64,000 nucleotides of DNA from Marinobacterium mangrovicola (GCF_004339595.1 NZ_SMFU01000009.1:124001-188000); one strand, 5' to 3'. Shown: positions 36,335-45,615, counted from the first letter of the stretch. Notes: generated from the sequence alone by a model not told the origin. Made by a program: numbers and translations.

Positions 36335-37663
36335 GTGTTCGATGAGTTATCTCTTCATGAACGCCTGATGAAGGCGATCGATACCCTGGGTTTTACCGAG
36401 CCCACCGAAGTGCAGGCCACTGCCCTGCCCCCCGCACTCGAAGGCAAGGACCTGATGGTCAGCGCCGAGACCGGCAGCGGCAAAACCCTGGCGTTCCTGC
36501 TGCCGATTCTGCAGCGCTGCGTTGAAGTATCAGCGCCGCGCAGCGGCACCCGCGGCCTGATCCTGACGCCAACCCGCGAGCTGGCCGAGCAGGTCACCGC
36601 CATGTGCGAAAAGCTGGCCGCCTTCACTCGCGTTACTGCCCTGTCGGTCTGTGGTGGCGAGAACTATGACAATCAGGCTGCCAAGATCCGCAAGAATCCG
36701 GAGATCATTGTCGGCACACCGGGACGTATCAAGGAGCACCTGGAGCGCAGGACCCTGGACTTTGACGATCTCGAATTCCTGGTACTGGACGAAGCGGACC
36801 GGATGCTCGATATGGGCTTCCGTGAAGAGGTGCTGTTCGTCACCGACGCCTGTCGGACGGAGCGTCAGAGCATGCTGTTCTCAGCGACCCTGACCCACCG
36901 CGGCGTAGGCGATATTCTCGATCGCGTGCTCAAGGAGCCGGAGACAATACAGCTCAGTACCGCGCAGACAGAACTGACCCACATCCGCCAGCAGGTGATT
37001 CTGGCGGACGACGCCAAGCTCAAGGAACGCCAGCTGGAGTGGCTGCTGAAGAACGAAACCTACGACAAGGCGATCGTCTTCACCAACTACCGCGCGCTGA
37101 GCGAATCGCTCAATTCCAAGCTGCAGACCAAGGGACTGCGCGTGGGTGTGTTGCACGGTGAACTCAGCCAGCCTGAGCGTACCCGCGTACTCAACCTGCT
37201 GCGCCAGGGCCGCATCAACATCCTGATCGCCACCGATGTGGCCGCCCGCGGCCTGGATATCGAAGGGATCGACCTGGTCATTAACTTCGACCTGGCGCGC
37301 AGTGGCGACGAACACGTACACCGTGTCGGCCGCACCGGTCGCAGCGGCCGTGAAGGCCTGGCGATCAGCCTGATCGCCCCCAACGAGTGGAACCTGAAAG
37401 CCAGCATCGAACGCTATCTGCGGGTTAAATTCGAGTCGCGCACACTGAAGGGCATCGAAGGCAGCTATCGCGGACCGAAAAAGGTGAAGAGCAACGGCAA
37501 GGCCGCCGGTACCCGTAAGAGGAAGGACAGCAAGAAGGCTGGGGATAAGCCGAAAGAGAAGAAACGCGCCCGGGATAAAAAGCAGACCGGCAAACGCCGC
37601 GCGCAACCGGCAGCGCCGACTCCGATCAGCAATGACGGCTTCGCACCGCTGAAGAAGAAGTAA
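36335..37663 (+). CDS. DEAD-box RNA helicase (SrmB/RhlE type)
   Basis: A 442-residue helicase starting at GTG (MFDELSLHERLMKAIDTLGF, the Q-motif region). Motifs in order: SAETGSGKT, PTRELAEQV, DEADRMLDMGF, SAT, then ARGLDI and HRVGRTGRSGR in the second RecA lobe. A strongly basic Lys/Arg tail from about residue 370 is typical of SrmB-like ribosome-assembly or cold-shock helicases. GGAG lies 12 bases upstream of the GTG. A clear terminator follows. Confidence 0.92.
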   Translation: MFDELSLHERLMKAIDTLGFTEPTEVQATALPPALEGKDLMVSAETGSGKTLAFLLPILQRCVEVSAPRSGTRGLILTPTRELAEQVTAMCEKLAAFTRVTALSVCGGENYDNQAAKIRKNPEIIVGTPGRIKEHLERRTLDFDDLEFLVLDEADRMLDMGFREEVLFVTDACRTERQSMLFSATLTHRGVGDILDRVLKEPETIQLSTAQTELTHIRQQVILADDAKLKERQLEWLLKNETYDKAIVFTNYRALSESLNSKLQTKGLRVGVLHGELSQPERTRVLNLLRQGRINILIATDVAARGLDIEGIDLVINFDLARSGDEHVHRVGRTGRSGREGLAISLIAPNEWNLKASIERYLRVKFESRTLKGIEGSYRGPKKVKSNGKAAGTRKRKDSKKAGDKPKEKKRARDKKQTGKRRAQPAAPTPISNDGFAPLKKK

Positions 37664-37688
37664 TTTCAGCGGCTATAGCGGAACACTA

Positions 37689-37715
37689 AGCCCTGCCAAA
37701 CGGCGGGGCTTTTTC
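37689..37715 (+). terminator. Rho-independent terminator after the helicase gene
   Basis: AGCCCTGCC pairs with GGCGGGGCT (one G-U) around AAAC, followed by TTTTC. It starts 26 bases after the stop. Confidence 0.88.
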
Positions 37716-37788
37716 TTGCGTGTTATAAGATTTTCAGGCTCGATTTCGCAGCATACCGCGACAACACTTTGATGCAAAAAACGGCACA

Positions 37789-37929
37789 ATGTCGACAATT
37801 TCGTTGCAATTTTAGACTAATAGACTAGTCCGCCACCCTAGAGCCCCGCCTCTATCTCTTTATAATCGCTCTTCTAATAACTACCCCTTCGTCGACATCA
37901 ATAACTCCAATTCCACAATTGTCGACAAT
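37789..37929. promoter_or_regulatory. Three GTCGAC-centred sites upstream of the CoA transferase
   Basis: GTCGAC cores lie at 37791, 37891 and 37921. The last sits in a perfect 12-bp palindrome ATTGTCGACAAT (37918-37929), and the first in ATGTCGACAAT with one mismatch. TTGT-N2-ACAA sites are typical of GntR-family regulators, so this is a candidate operator array for propionate/acetate control. Confidence 0.55.
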
Positions 37930-37952
37930 CTATAAGATCTGAGGAAAGTCCT

Positions 37953-39467
37953 ATGTCTTCCGAATCACGCATTCGTTGCGCAGCTCTGCGCGAGCGCGTC
38001 ATGAGCGCCGAAGCTGCGGCCGAACTGATCCCTGCGGGTATCAACGTGGGCATGAGCGGTTTCACCGGCGCGGGTTATCCCAAGGCTGTTCCCGGCGCCC
38101 TGGCCGAGCGTATCCGCAAGCTGAACGCCGCCGGCGAACCGCCGTTTCGTATCAGTATCTGGACCGGCGCATCCACCGCGCCCGAGCTGGACGGCGTGCT
38201 GGCCGAAGTAGACGGTATCGAAATGCGTCTGCCGTTCCAGAGCGATCCTATCTGCCGTGACCGCATCAACACCGGCAAGATGGATTACGTCGATATCCAC
38301 CTGTCTGAAGTATCCCAGTACGCCTGGTCCGGCTTCCTCGGCAAGATGGATCTGGCGGTAATCGAAGTGGCGGGCATCCGTGAAGACGGCAGCCTGATCC
38401 CCTCCTCCTCCGTGGGCAACAACAAAACCTGGATCGAGCAGGCGGACAAGATCATCCTCGAGGTCAACAGCAAGCAGAACGCCAAGCTGGAAGGGATGCA
38501 CGACGTTTATTACGGCACCGCGCTGCCGCCGAACCGCAAGCCGATCATGATCACCGATCCGTCCGACCGCATCGGCGAACCTTACCTGGCTTGCCCTATG
38601 GAGAAGGTGATCGCCGTGGTGGAAACCTCCGCCGCCGATCGTAACACTCCGTTCAAGGCCCCGGATGAGACTTCCCGCAAGATCGCGGAGCACATTCTCA
38701 ACTTCTTCCACCGCGAGATCGAGCTGGGCCGCCTGCCGAAAGAGCTGCTGCCGATTCAGTCTGGTGTGGGTAACATCCCCAACGCCGTGCTTGAAGGCCT
38801 GGACGCCGGACCGTTCAAGAACCTGACCGCATTCACCGAGGTGATTCAGGACGGCATGCTGAAAATGCTGAAATCCGGCACCCTGGCGACCGCGTCGGCC
38901 ACCGCGTTTTCGCTGAGCCCGGAAGGGATCGCCGAGTTCGATAACAATATCGACCTCTACCGCGACAAGATCATTCTGCGCCAACAGGATATTAGCAACC
39001 ACCCGGAACTGGCCCGTCGCCTCGGTGTGATCGCCATGAACGGCCTGATCGAAGCGGACATCTACGGCAACATCAACTCCACCCACGTGATGGGTACGCG
39101 GATGATGAACGGCATCGGCGGCTCCGGCGACTTTGCCCGTAACGGTTACCTGTCGATCTTCGTGTCGCCGTCCACCGCTAAAGATGGCGCCATCTCCGCC
39201 ATTGTGCCGATGGTCTCCCACGTGGACCACACCGAGCACGATGTGAAGATTGTCGTCACAGAGCAGGGCCTGGCGGATCTGCGCGGCCTTTCACCGCGCC
39301 AGCGCGCCCACGAGATCATCAACAACTGTGCCCACCCGGACTTCCGCCCGGCGCTGATGGACTACTACGAACGCGCTCTGCATTCCGGCCGCGGCATGCA
39401 CACACCGCACCTGCTGGAAGAAGCACTGAGCTGGCACGTCCGTTACGAAACCCAGGGGCAGATGTAA
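37953..39467 (+). CDS. Acetyl/propionyl-CoA : succinate CoA transferase (class I)
   Basis: A 504-residue CoA transferase of the acetyl-CoA hydrolase/transferase family (Cat1/AarC/ScpC group). The N-terminal GINVGMSGFTGAGYPK and the later SGVGNIPNAVLEGL and FTEVIQDGMLKML segments are typical. The catalytic Glu, which forms the glutamyl-CoA thioester in AarC, is Glu296. It swaps CoA between succinate and acetate or propionate, linking short-chain acids to the TCA cycle. GAGGA precedes the ATG. The regulator is not encoded beside it. Confidence 0.9.
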   Translation: MSSESRIRCAALRERVMSAEAAAELIPAGINVGMSGFTGAGYPKAVPGALAERIRKLNAAGEPPFRISIWTGASTAPELDGVLAEVDGIEMRLPFQSDPICRDRINTGKMDYVDIHLSEVSQYAWSGFLGKMDLAVIEVAGIREDGSLIPSSSVGNNKTWIEQADKIILEVNSKQNAKLEGMHDVYYGTALPPNRKPIMITDPSDRIGEPYLACPMEKVIAVVETSAADRNTPFKAPDETSRKIAEHILNFFHREIELGRLPKELLPIQSGVGNIPNAVLEGLDAGPFKNLTAFTEVIQDGMLKMLKSGTLATASATAFSLSPEGIAEFDNNIDLYRDKIILRQQDISNHPELARRLGVIAMNGLIEADIYGNINSTHVMGTRMMNGIGGSGDFARNGYLSIFVSPSTAKDGAISAIVPMVSHVDHTEHDVKIVVTEQGLADLRGLSPRQRAHEIINNCAHPDFRPALMDYYERALHSGRGMHTPHLLEEALSWHVRYETQGQM

Positions 39468-39489
39468 CACGCCCCGTTAGACTGAAAGG

Positions 39490-39885
39490 CTGGTTCGCTA
39501 TCAAGGCAGACCGGCTTTTCCAGACACCGGGTTGCTGAGCGAATCCTGATCGCGGCGCCACTTTGAAGGCAGGCTGGTGGCTTGCGAGAAGCAGTAACCA
39601 GCAACCGGGCTTACAGACTGGTTCGCTATCAAGTTGGGCTTTCGAAGGCGCAGTGGCGCTACGCCGAGAAAGCCCAACGCCGAGAGCGGGACAACCATCT
39701 TCTGACACTGGGTTGCTGAGCGGACCCTGATCGCGGCGCCACTTTGAAGGCAGGCTAGTGGCCTGTCGAGAATCGGTAACCAGCAACCCGGCCCTGGCAG
39801 GCTTACGGGCTGGTTCGCTATCAAGGCGGGCTTTTGAAGGCGTAGTGGTGCTACGTCGAGAAAGTCCAACGCAGAGAGCGGGACA
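39490..39885. repeat. Composite intergenic repeat block
   Basis: Three modules alternate. X, CTGGTTCGCTATCAAG, occurs at 39490, 39618 and 39810. Y, about 82 bases beginning GGGTTGCTGAGCG and ending near GTAACCAGCAACC, occurs at 39529-39610 and 39710-39793. Z, about 58 bases beginning GGGCTTT and ending GAGAGCGGGACA, occurs at 39636-39693 and 39828-39885. The order is X-Y-X-Z-Y-X-Z, with Z and X repeating at 192 bases. The copies differ at scattered bases, many compensating within stems. The block lies between the CoA-transferase stop and its terminator. Confidence 0.8.
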
Positions 39886-39921
39886 GCCCTTAAGCCTGAC
39901 AAGAGTTTGCTCTAAGCCTTG

Positions 39922-39948
39922 GGCGCTCTCTATGAGCGCCATTTTTTT
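39922..39948 (+). terminator. Rho-independent terminator after the repeat block
   Basis: GGCGCTC pairs with GAGCGCC around TCTAT, then ATTTTTTT. It is the first good terminator after the CoA-transferase gene, 455 bases past its stop, so the repeat block is probably transcribed. Confidence 0.88.
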
Positions 39949-39993
39949 CTACGCTTAATATAGAAAGAAAGAGCCAGGCAAGGAGCCCCACCC

Positions 39994-41241
39994 ATGATCG
40001 ATCAACCGATTGTCCAACTGCTCACCGCTCTGGCCCTCGGGCTGCTGATCGGCCTGGAACGCGGCTGGCATGAACGCATGATGCGCGCCGGCGGCCGCGT
40101 TGCCGGTATCCGCACCTTCGCCCTGGTGGCGGTAGCAGGCCAGGTGGCCGGAATGCTCGGCACCCTGCTGACTCCCTGGATTCCGGTCGCGGCGCTGCTG
40201 GGTCTGTCGCTGCTGCTGGCTTTGGGTTACCGGCTCAACAGCGACGAAGATCGGGATTTTGGCACCACTACCGTCATCGCGGCCCTGCTCACCTTTCTGC
40301 TCGGTCTGCTGGTCTCCATCGGCGAATCCACACTGGCGGTGGGCGCTGCGGTGATCGTCACCGTACTGCTGCACTTCAAGGAAACCCTGCATGGCTGGAT
40401 CTACGGCCTTAACGCCGAAGAGCTGCGCGGCATCCTGCAGTTGGGACTGATCTCGGCGGTGCTGCTGCCGGTGCTGCCCAACGAAACCTTCGGCCCCTGG
40501 AACACGCTGAACCCCTACGAAATATGGCTGATGGTGGTACTGATCTCCGCCATAAGCCTGGCGGGATACTTCGCCATGCGGCTGGCAGGTGCCGGTAAGG
40601 GGATCATGATCACCAGCGCCTTTGGCGGTATCGCCTCCAGCACCGCTACCACGCTGAGCCTGGCCCGCATGAGCCAGCAGCTGCCGATGTATCGGCTGCT
40701 GGCCGGCGGTATTCTGCTGGCCAGCGCCATCATGTACCCACGTATTCTGCTGCTGGTGGCGGTATTGAATGTGGAGCTTGTACAGCAGCTGTCGATTCCT
40801 CTGGGCGGCATGAGCCTGACCAGCTTCGCCATGGCGCTCTGGCTCTGGCGCAGAACCGAAGCAGATGGTGAATTCGACAGCAGCCAGCTGAACCAGAAGC
40901 CGTTTCAGATCGGCCCGGCACTGAAGTTCGGCGCACTGCTTGCGGTGATCATGCTGGCCGCCGAGGGGATCAGAGCCGAGATGGGCGAGCAGGGACTGTG
41001 GATAGTTTCCCTGGTGGCCGGACTCACCGATGTGGACGCCATTACCCTGACGCTGACCCGAATGACCGATAACGGCCTCGGCCAGCAGATCGCTATCGTC
41101 GGCATCACCCTGGCGGCGATCAGCAATACGCTGGTGAAGGGGGTTCTGGCCGGCGCAGCCGGTGACGCCAGGCTATTAAAAACACTGATCCCGGGGTTGG
41201 GTCTTAGCATGCTGGCCGGTGGCCTTCTACTGCTCATATAA
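39994..41241 (+). CDS. MgtC/SapB-family membrane protein with DUF4010
   Basis: A 415-residue polytopic membrane protein. Residues about 10-140 match the MgtC/SapB domain (ALALGLLIGLERGWHER ... GGRVAGIRTFALVAVAG). Residues about 180-400 match the DUF4010 region (GKGIMITSAFGGIASSTATTLSLARMS, LVAGLTDVDAITLTLTRM). Around 12 spans are predicted. The function of this longer type is unknown; MgtC itself influences magnesium and phosphate homeostasis. AAGGAG precedes the ATG. Confidence 0.9.
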   Translation: MIDQPIVQLLTALALGLLIGLERGWHERMMRAGGRVAGIRTFALVAVAGQVAGMLGTLLTPWIPVAALLGLSLLLALGYRLNSDEDRDFGTTTVIAALLTFLLGLLVSIGESTLAVGAAVIVTVLLHFKETLHGWIYGLNAEELRGILQLGLISAVLLPVLPNETFGPWNTLNPYEIWLMVVLISAISLAGYFAMRLAGAGKGIMITSAFGGIASSTATTLSLARMSQQLPMYRLLAGGILLASAIMYPRILLLVAVLNVELVQQLSIPLGGMSLTSFAMALWLWRRTEADGEFDSSQLNQKPFQIGPALKFGALLAVIMLAAEGIRAEMGEQGLWIVSLVAGLTDVDAITLTLTRMTDNGLGQQIAIVGITLAAISNTLVKGVLAGAAGDARLLKTLIPGLGLSMLAGGLLLLI

Positions 41242-41354
41242 GAGCTTCTGATTTGAGCCAATGGGTTGCCAACTGCATCACAGAAATGTCACCTGAGCGG
41301 TTTTAACTGATCTACGCTTTGACTATCGATAGATGAAAAGGATGGGCGTTAAGG

Positions 41355-43763
41355 ATGGCTGCTAAGGATCTGAAACCACTGGGGCCGGACCAACTCTACC
41401 ACCACTGCGACCTGAGCCGATTCGGCTTCAGGTCCACGGCTGACCTTTCGCCGGACTTCTCCGCGCTGGGCCAGGAACGGGCCATGGACGCCATCAACTT
41501 TGCCGTCGGCATGCCCCATCCCGGCTACAACCTGTTTGTCAGCGGCTCCACCGGTATAGGCCGCAGAGAACTGGTCTCACGCACCATTAACGCTCGGGCA
41601 GCCAAGGGCGAGGCGCCTCAGGACTGGGTCTATGTGCATAACTTCGAGCGCAGCCACGAGCCCTGCATGCTCAGTTTGCCGCAGGGGCTGGGTAAGGCGC
41701 TGTCGCGGGATATGCAGAAACTGGTCGAACAGCTGCTGGTGCAGATTCCCTCTACCTTCAAAAGCGACGATTACCGCAACCGTGTTCAGGAGCTTACCGA
41801 CGAATTCGAGCAGCGCGAGGAAAACGCTTTCAAGGGCCTGGGCGAAAAAGCCCATGAAGATCAGATCACCCTGATGCGCACCCCTTCCGGCTATACTCTT
41901 GGCCCTCTCAGAGAGGGCAAGTTGATGACGCCGGATCAGTTCAAGGCGCTGCCGGACGAGGAGAAAGAGCGCATTAAAGCAGCGCTGGAGCGCCTCAATG
42001 CCGAATTGACCAACCTGGTACGGGACCTGCCCAAGCTGCAGCAGGAGCAGCGCGAAGCGATCAAGGCGCTGGAGGATGAAATCACCCACTCCATCATCGA
42101 CCCGGCGCTCTCAGGACTGCGCGAAAAGTACGGTGCCCAGACCGAGGTGCTGACGTTTCTCGATCAGGTACACCAGGACATGATCGAGAACGTGGACGAC
42201 TTTTTTGCCCCGGAAAAAGACGACAACGCAAAAACGCCGCTGCATAAACTGGCCAAGAGCGATGCCTTCCGCCGCTACCATATCAACCTGCTGGTCAGCC
42301 ACGACAACGACGGCGGCTCACCTGTGGTGGTGGAAGATATCCCCAGTTACCAGAACCTGGTGGGGCGGATCGAGTACCGCTCCTCTTTCGGCACCCTGAG
42401 CACCGACTTCAGCCTGATCCAGCCGGGCGCCCTGCACCGTGCCAACGGCGGCTACCTGATCGTCGACGCAGAGAAACTGCTCACCTACCCCTTCGCCTGG
42501 GAGGGGCTGAAACGGGCGCTGCGCAACCATGAGATCCGCATCGACCCGCTGGAAAAGATGTACGGCATCAGCGGCACTCGCTCGCTGGAGTCAGAGCCGA
42601 TACCGCTGAAAGTGAAGGTGATTCTGATCGGCGAGCGGCGGCTCTATTATCTGCTCAAAGCCTACGATCCGGAGTTCAGCTCGCTGTTCAAGATCTACGC
42701 TGACTTCAATGAACAGCTGGACCGCTCCCGGGAGAATGTCGAGAGCTACCTCGGTCTTATCACCCAGCTGGTGCAGGAGGAGGCTCTGGCGCCCTTCACG
42801 CTTACGGGCCTGGAGCGAATCGTCGAACAAAGCTCCCGCCGCGTCGACGACAGTGCCAAGCTGTCGCTTAACCGTGGCCAACTCGTCGATCTACTGCGTG
42901 AGGCCAGTTACTGCGCCACCCAGGCCGGCGCCAGCGAAGTGGATGCCGAGCATGTCAGCCGTGCCCTGAAGCTGGCCCGCACCCGCAGCGCCCAATATTC
43001 CGAGCTGATGCAGGAACAGATCGAACGCGGCACGGTAATGCTTGCTTCCAGCGGCACCGCCATCGGCCAGGGTAACGGCCTGACGGTCTTCCAGCTCGGC
43101 GATCAGCGCTTCGGCAAGCCGGCCCGGATCAGCGCTACCGCACGCCTGGGCAGCGGCAAACTGATCGATATCGAGCGTGAAACCGAGCTCGGTGGGCCGA
43201 TCCATACCAAGGGCGTGATGATCCTGGCTAACTGTATCGGTGCTCGCTACGCCCGCAACGCGCCCCTCTCGCTGCATGCCAGCCTGGTGTTCGAGCAGTC
43301 CTACGGACTGGTCGATGGTGACAGCGCCTCCGCCATGGAGCTCTGCGTGCTGCTTTCCGCTATTTCCGGCCTGCCGATCAAGCAATCCTTTGCCGTCACC
43401 GGCTCGATCAACCAGCAGGGCGAGATTCAGGCGATCGGCGGCGTGAATGAGAAGATAGAGGGCTTCTTTGAGCTTTGCCGCAACCGCGGCCTCAGCGGCG
43501 ACCAGGGCGTGATCATCCCCAAAACCAACGTCGACCACCTGATCCTTGATCACGAAGTCGTCGCCGCCTGCGAAGCGGGTCAGTTCAGCATCTATGCCGT
43601 CAGCAGGCTGGACGAACTGATCAGCCTGCTGTTCGAGCGAGAACCGGGTAAAGCCGATGAAGATGGCCGCTATCCACCCTCTAGTGTCAACGGCCGGGTG
43701 CAGCAGCAACTGTTCGACTGGACCGAGCAGGCCCGCAAGCTAAGCGGCAAAAGTGAATCCTAA
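41355..43763 (+). CDS. lonB: LonB-type ATP-dependent protease (YcbZ-like)
   Basis: An 802-residue AAA+ protease of the proteobacterial Lon-like group. The C-terminal Ser-Lys dyad is Ser657 (DGDSASAMELC) and Lys700 (GGVNEKIEGFF), 43 residues apart as in E. coli Lon. The ATPase region has a long insertion (about 130-320) and Walker B GGYLIVDAEKLL. The Walker A position reads SGSTGIGRRELV, with Arg where Lys is canonical, so nucleotide use may be altered. There is no membrane span. A USP-like gene follows after 21 bases. Confidence 0.92.
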   Translation: MAAKDLKPLGPDQLYHHCDLSRFGFRSTADLSPDFSALGQERAMDAINFAVGMPHPGYNLFVSGSTGIGRRELVSRTINARAAKGEAPQDWVYVHNFERSHEPCMLSLPQGLGKALSRDMQKLVEQLLVQIPSTFKSDDYRNRVQELTDEFEQREENAFKGLGEKAHEDQITLMRTPSGYTLGPLREGKLMTPDQFKALPDEEKERIKAALERLNAELTNLVRDLPKLQQEQREAIKALEDEITHSIIDPALSGLREKYGAQTEVLTFLDQVHQDMIENVDDFFAPEKDDNAKTPLHKLAKSDAFRRYHINLLVSHDNDGGSPVVVEDIPSYQNLVGRIEYRSSFGTLSTDFSLIQPGALHRANGGYLIVDAEKLLTYPFAWEGLKRALRNHEIRIDPLEKMYGISGTRSLESEPIPLKVKVILIGERRLYYLLKAYDPEFSSLFKIYADFNEQLDRSRENVESYLGLITQLVQEEALAPFTLTGLERIVEQSSRRVDDSAKLSLNRGQLVDLLREASYCATQAGASEVDAEHVSRALKLARTRSAQYSELMQEQIERGTVMLASSGTAIGQGNGLTVFQLGDQRFGKPARISATARLGSGKLIDIERETELGGPIHTKGVMILANCIGARYARNAPLSLHASLVFEQSYGLVDGDSASAMELCVLLSAISGLPIKQSFAVTGSINQQGEIQAIGGVNEKIEGFFELCRNRGLSGDQGVIIPKTNVDHLILDHEVVAACEAGQFSIYAVSRLDELISLLFEREPGKADEDGRYPPSSVNGRVQQQLFDWTEQARKLSGKSES

Positions 43764-43784
43764 CGGGGCTGGGAGGAGCAACCG

Positions 43785-44492
43785 ATGATTCGGCAACTGC
43801 TGATTCGATTAGATGCCTCTCTGCCGAACCCGGGCGAACTGGAACGCTGGGTAACCTTGGCGCAGGCACTGGACGCCGACCTACTGGCACAACTGGAGGA
43901 GGATGAATCCCTCAACACGCTGGCCGGGCTGCCGTTCAGCACCGAAATCTGCCGCTCCAGCGCTATGACGCGGCCGCTGAACAACGCCAGTCTGGACCGA
44001 CGTATGCGACGTAATATTCAGGCTTTAGATCGGCAGCTGGCAGAGATAGCCCGCCACCAGCCGCTTAAATGGCAGGTAACGCGCATCAGCCAGCACAGCT
44101 CAATCCGCCCGTCAGCGGGCACCGCGCTGCTGCGCATCGGCAAGCTTCACAGATCCTATACGGTAGCCAAACCCGGCTATCGGCCCGGCCGACCCCATAT
44201 AGCAGTTATCCACAACGGCGACGAAGCCTCGGAGCATGCCTTGGAATGCACCCGCCGAATTGCCGACCAGTTCCATCTGCCGATCGTTCTCCTGGCCCTG
44301 CCCGAATCCCCCTGGCACCAGACCCACGGGCTGCCCGAGGGCATCGCCGTACGCACCGACCTGGCGGTACCCGAACGGGAGCTGCTGCTGCCACTGCTGC
44401 GTGCCTGGCAGGTCAACCTGCTGGTACTGCCCGCCAGCCTTCTCAACGACGATGAAAACCTGCCGCCGGTGGCCACATTGATCACGCCCTGA
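43785..44492 (+). CDS. Universal-stress-protein-like protein, unknown
   Basis: A 235-residue soluble protein with a USP-like Rossmann pattern: MIRQLLIRLDASL at the start and a second half HIAVIHNGDEASEHALECTRRIADQFHLPIVLLAL, a typical USP strand-helix with a predicted nucleotide-binding region. It lacks the full GxxGxxx(9)G ATP motif, so binding is uncertain. GGAGGAG precedes the ATG. It sits between lonB and the DraT-like gene and may be co-transcribed with lonB. Confidence 0.7.
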   Translation: MIRQLLIRLDASLPNPGELERWVTLAQALDADLLAQLEEDESLNTLAGLPFSTEICRSSAMTRPLNNASLDRRMRRNIQALDRQLAEIARHQPLKWQVTRISQHSSIRPSAGTALLRIGKLHRSYTVAKPGYRPGRPHIAVIHNGDEASEHALECTRRIADQFHLPIVLLALPESPWHQTHGLPEGIAVRTDLAVPERELLLPLLRAWQVNLLVLPASLLNDDENLPPVATLITP

Positions 44493-44597
44493 TCAGCTTC
44501 AGACCGGCCCAGATCAGGACAAGGCTCTCTACGAGTCGGTAAGATCCCAGAATCACTCATGACTACTCCTAACTACTCATAACTGGAAAGCCCTCCC

Positions 44598-45467
44598 TTG
44601 CCCGAGCATCGTTCGCCCGAAGCCGACCTGCCACGGCCACCGAAAAACGCTCTGCTGCCGCTGAACCGCTGCAACCTGCCCGCGCGGGTGATCGCCAGTC
44701 TGGAGTATCAGCAGTCACCGGCACCGCTGGAGCTGGACGGTATCCGTGCTCTTTATGCTGACCTGCTGAAGCAACTGTCCCATGACGCCAGCCCTGAATC
44801 CCGCCTGCAAACCTTCCGCAACTACATGACGGTGAGATTCCGCCTGCCCGCCGATGATCTACCTGACTCGGAACAGGCGGAGCCGCAACCTAGGCCCAAG
44901 GCGCATTACAACCGCTTGCTGCGCGGCTGGTTTTTCGATTCGGACAGTCGTGAAGGAGCGGTCTGGAAAGGCTGGGTGGAATCCCGCTTCGGCCTGCTGA
45001 CCCGGTTTCACAAGGAGCCGATCCCGGGCCCGGAAAGCGATGCCTACGACCGTTTTATGGAGGAGCGCGTACGCGGCATTTACAACACCAATGCCCTGGA
45101 TACTCAGCTCGACCTGCTCTATACCTATTGCCAGTATGAACTGGCTCAGCGCTACCCTGGCCAAAGCCATCTGCGCCTCTACCGTGGCAGCGTCGGAGAG
45201 CTTTTCGGCACGCCTGCAGATAAAGAGGGCTGCCAACCGCTGAAGCTGTTCAACAATCTCAGCTCCTTCAGCCTCGATCCCGAAGAGGCCCTGCGTTTTG
45301 GTCATCGGATTCTGCAGGTGGATGTTCCGCTGACAAAAATCGTCTGCTTCGACAGCCTGCTACCGGGGCAGCTGCACGGCGAGCAGGAGTACATGGTTCT
45401 CGGTGGTCTTTATCGGGTGGCACCGTATCGGGGCGTCACCAGCGCGGAACTTCATTCAGCACACTAA
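44598..45467 (+). CDS. draT: DraT-type NAD-dependent ADP-ribosyltransferase
   Basis: A 289-residue protein closely resembling dinitrogenase-reductase ADP-ribosyltransferase. It has NRCNLPARVIASLEYQ near the N terminus, then LLRGWFFDSDSREGAVWKGWVE, IYNTNALDTQLDLLYTYCQYEL and a C-terminal GEQEYMVLGGLYRV. The R-S-E pattern of ADP-ribosyltransferases is present: Arg196 in LYRGS, Ser222-225 in NNLSSFS, and Glu262/Glu264 in EQE. It starts with TTG, preceded by GGAAAG at seven bases. In diazotrophs DraT switches off nitrogenase by modifying NifH. No nif gene or draG is in this window, so its target here is open. Confidence 0.9.
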   Translation: MPEHRSPEADLPRPPKNALLPLNRCNLPARVIASLEYQQSPAPLELDGIRALYADLLKQLSHDASPESRLQTFRNYMTVRFRLPADDLPDSEQAEPQPRPKAHYNRLLRGWFFDSDSREGAVWKGWVESRFGLLTRFHKEPIPGPESDAYDRFMEERVRGIYNTNALDTQLDLLYTYCQYELAQRYPGQSHLRLYRGSVGELFGTPADKEGCQPLKLFNNLSSFSLDPEEALRFGHRILQVDVPLTKIVCFDSLLPGQLHGEQEYMVLGGLYRVAPYRGVTSAELHSAH

Positions 45468-45615
45468 GCGACTGTTTCCAGAAACGAAAATACGTTACGT
45501 AACAGATGTTACAAAAAGAAACATTTATATCCCGACTCTTTTGCTAAGGAAATTTCCCCTCTAATCTCCACTTTGCAAGCTATCTTTCCTGTAAATGCGC
45601 AGCAAGCTAAAAAAG

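Noticed and set aside
37965-39239. 424-codon open frame antisense to the CoA transferase
   Set aside because: Same reason: the sense strand encodes an intact catalytic enzyme.
39319-39942. Leftward 207-codon open frame across the end of the CoA transferase and the repeat block
   Set aside because: It consists of back-translated repeat modules (recurring Pro/Ser/Arg-rich blocks), is antisense to a real gene at one end, and has no family features. The DNA repeats explain it better.
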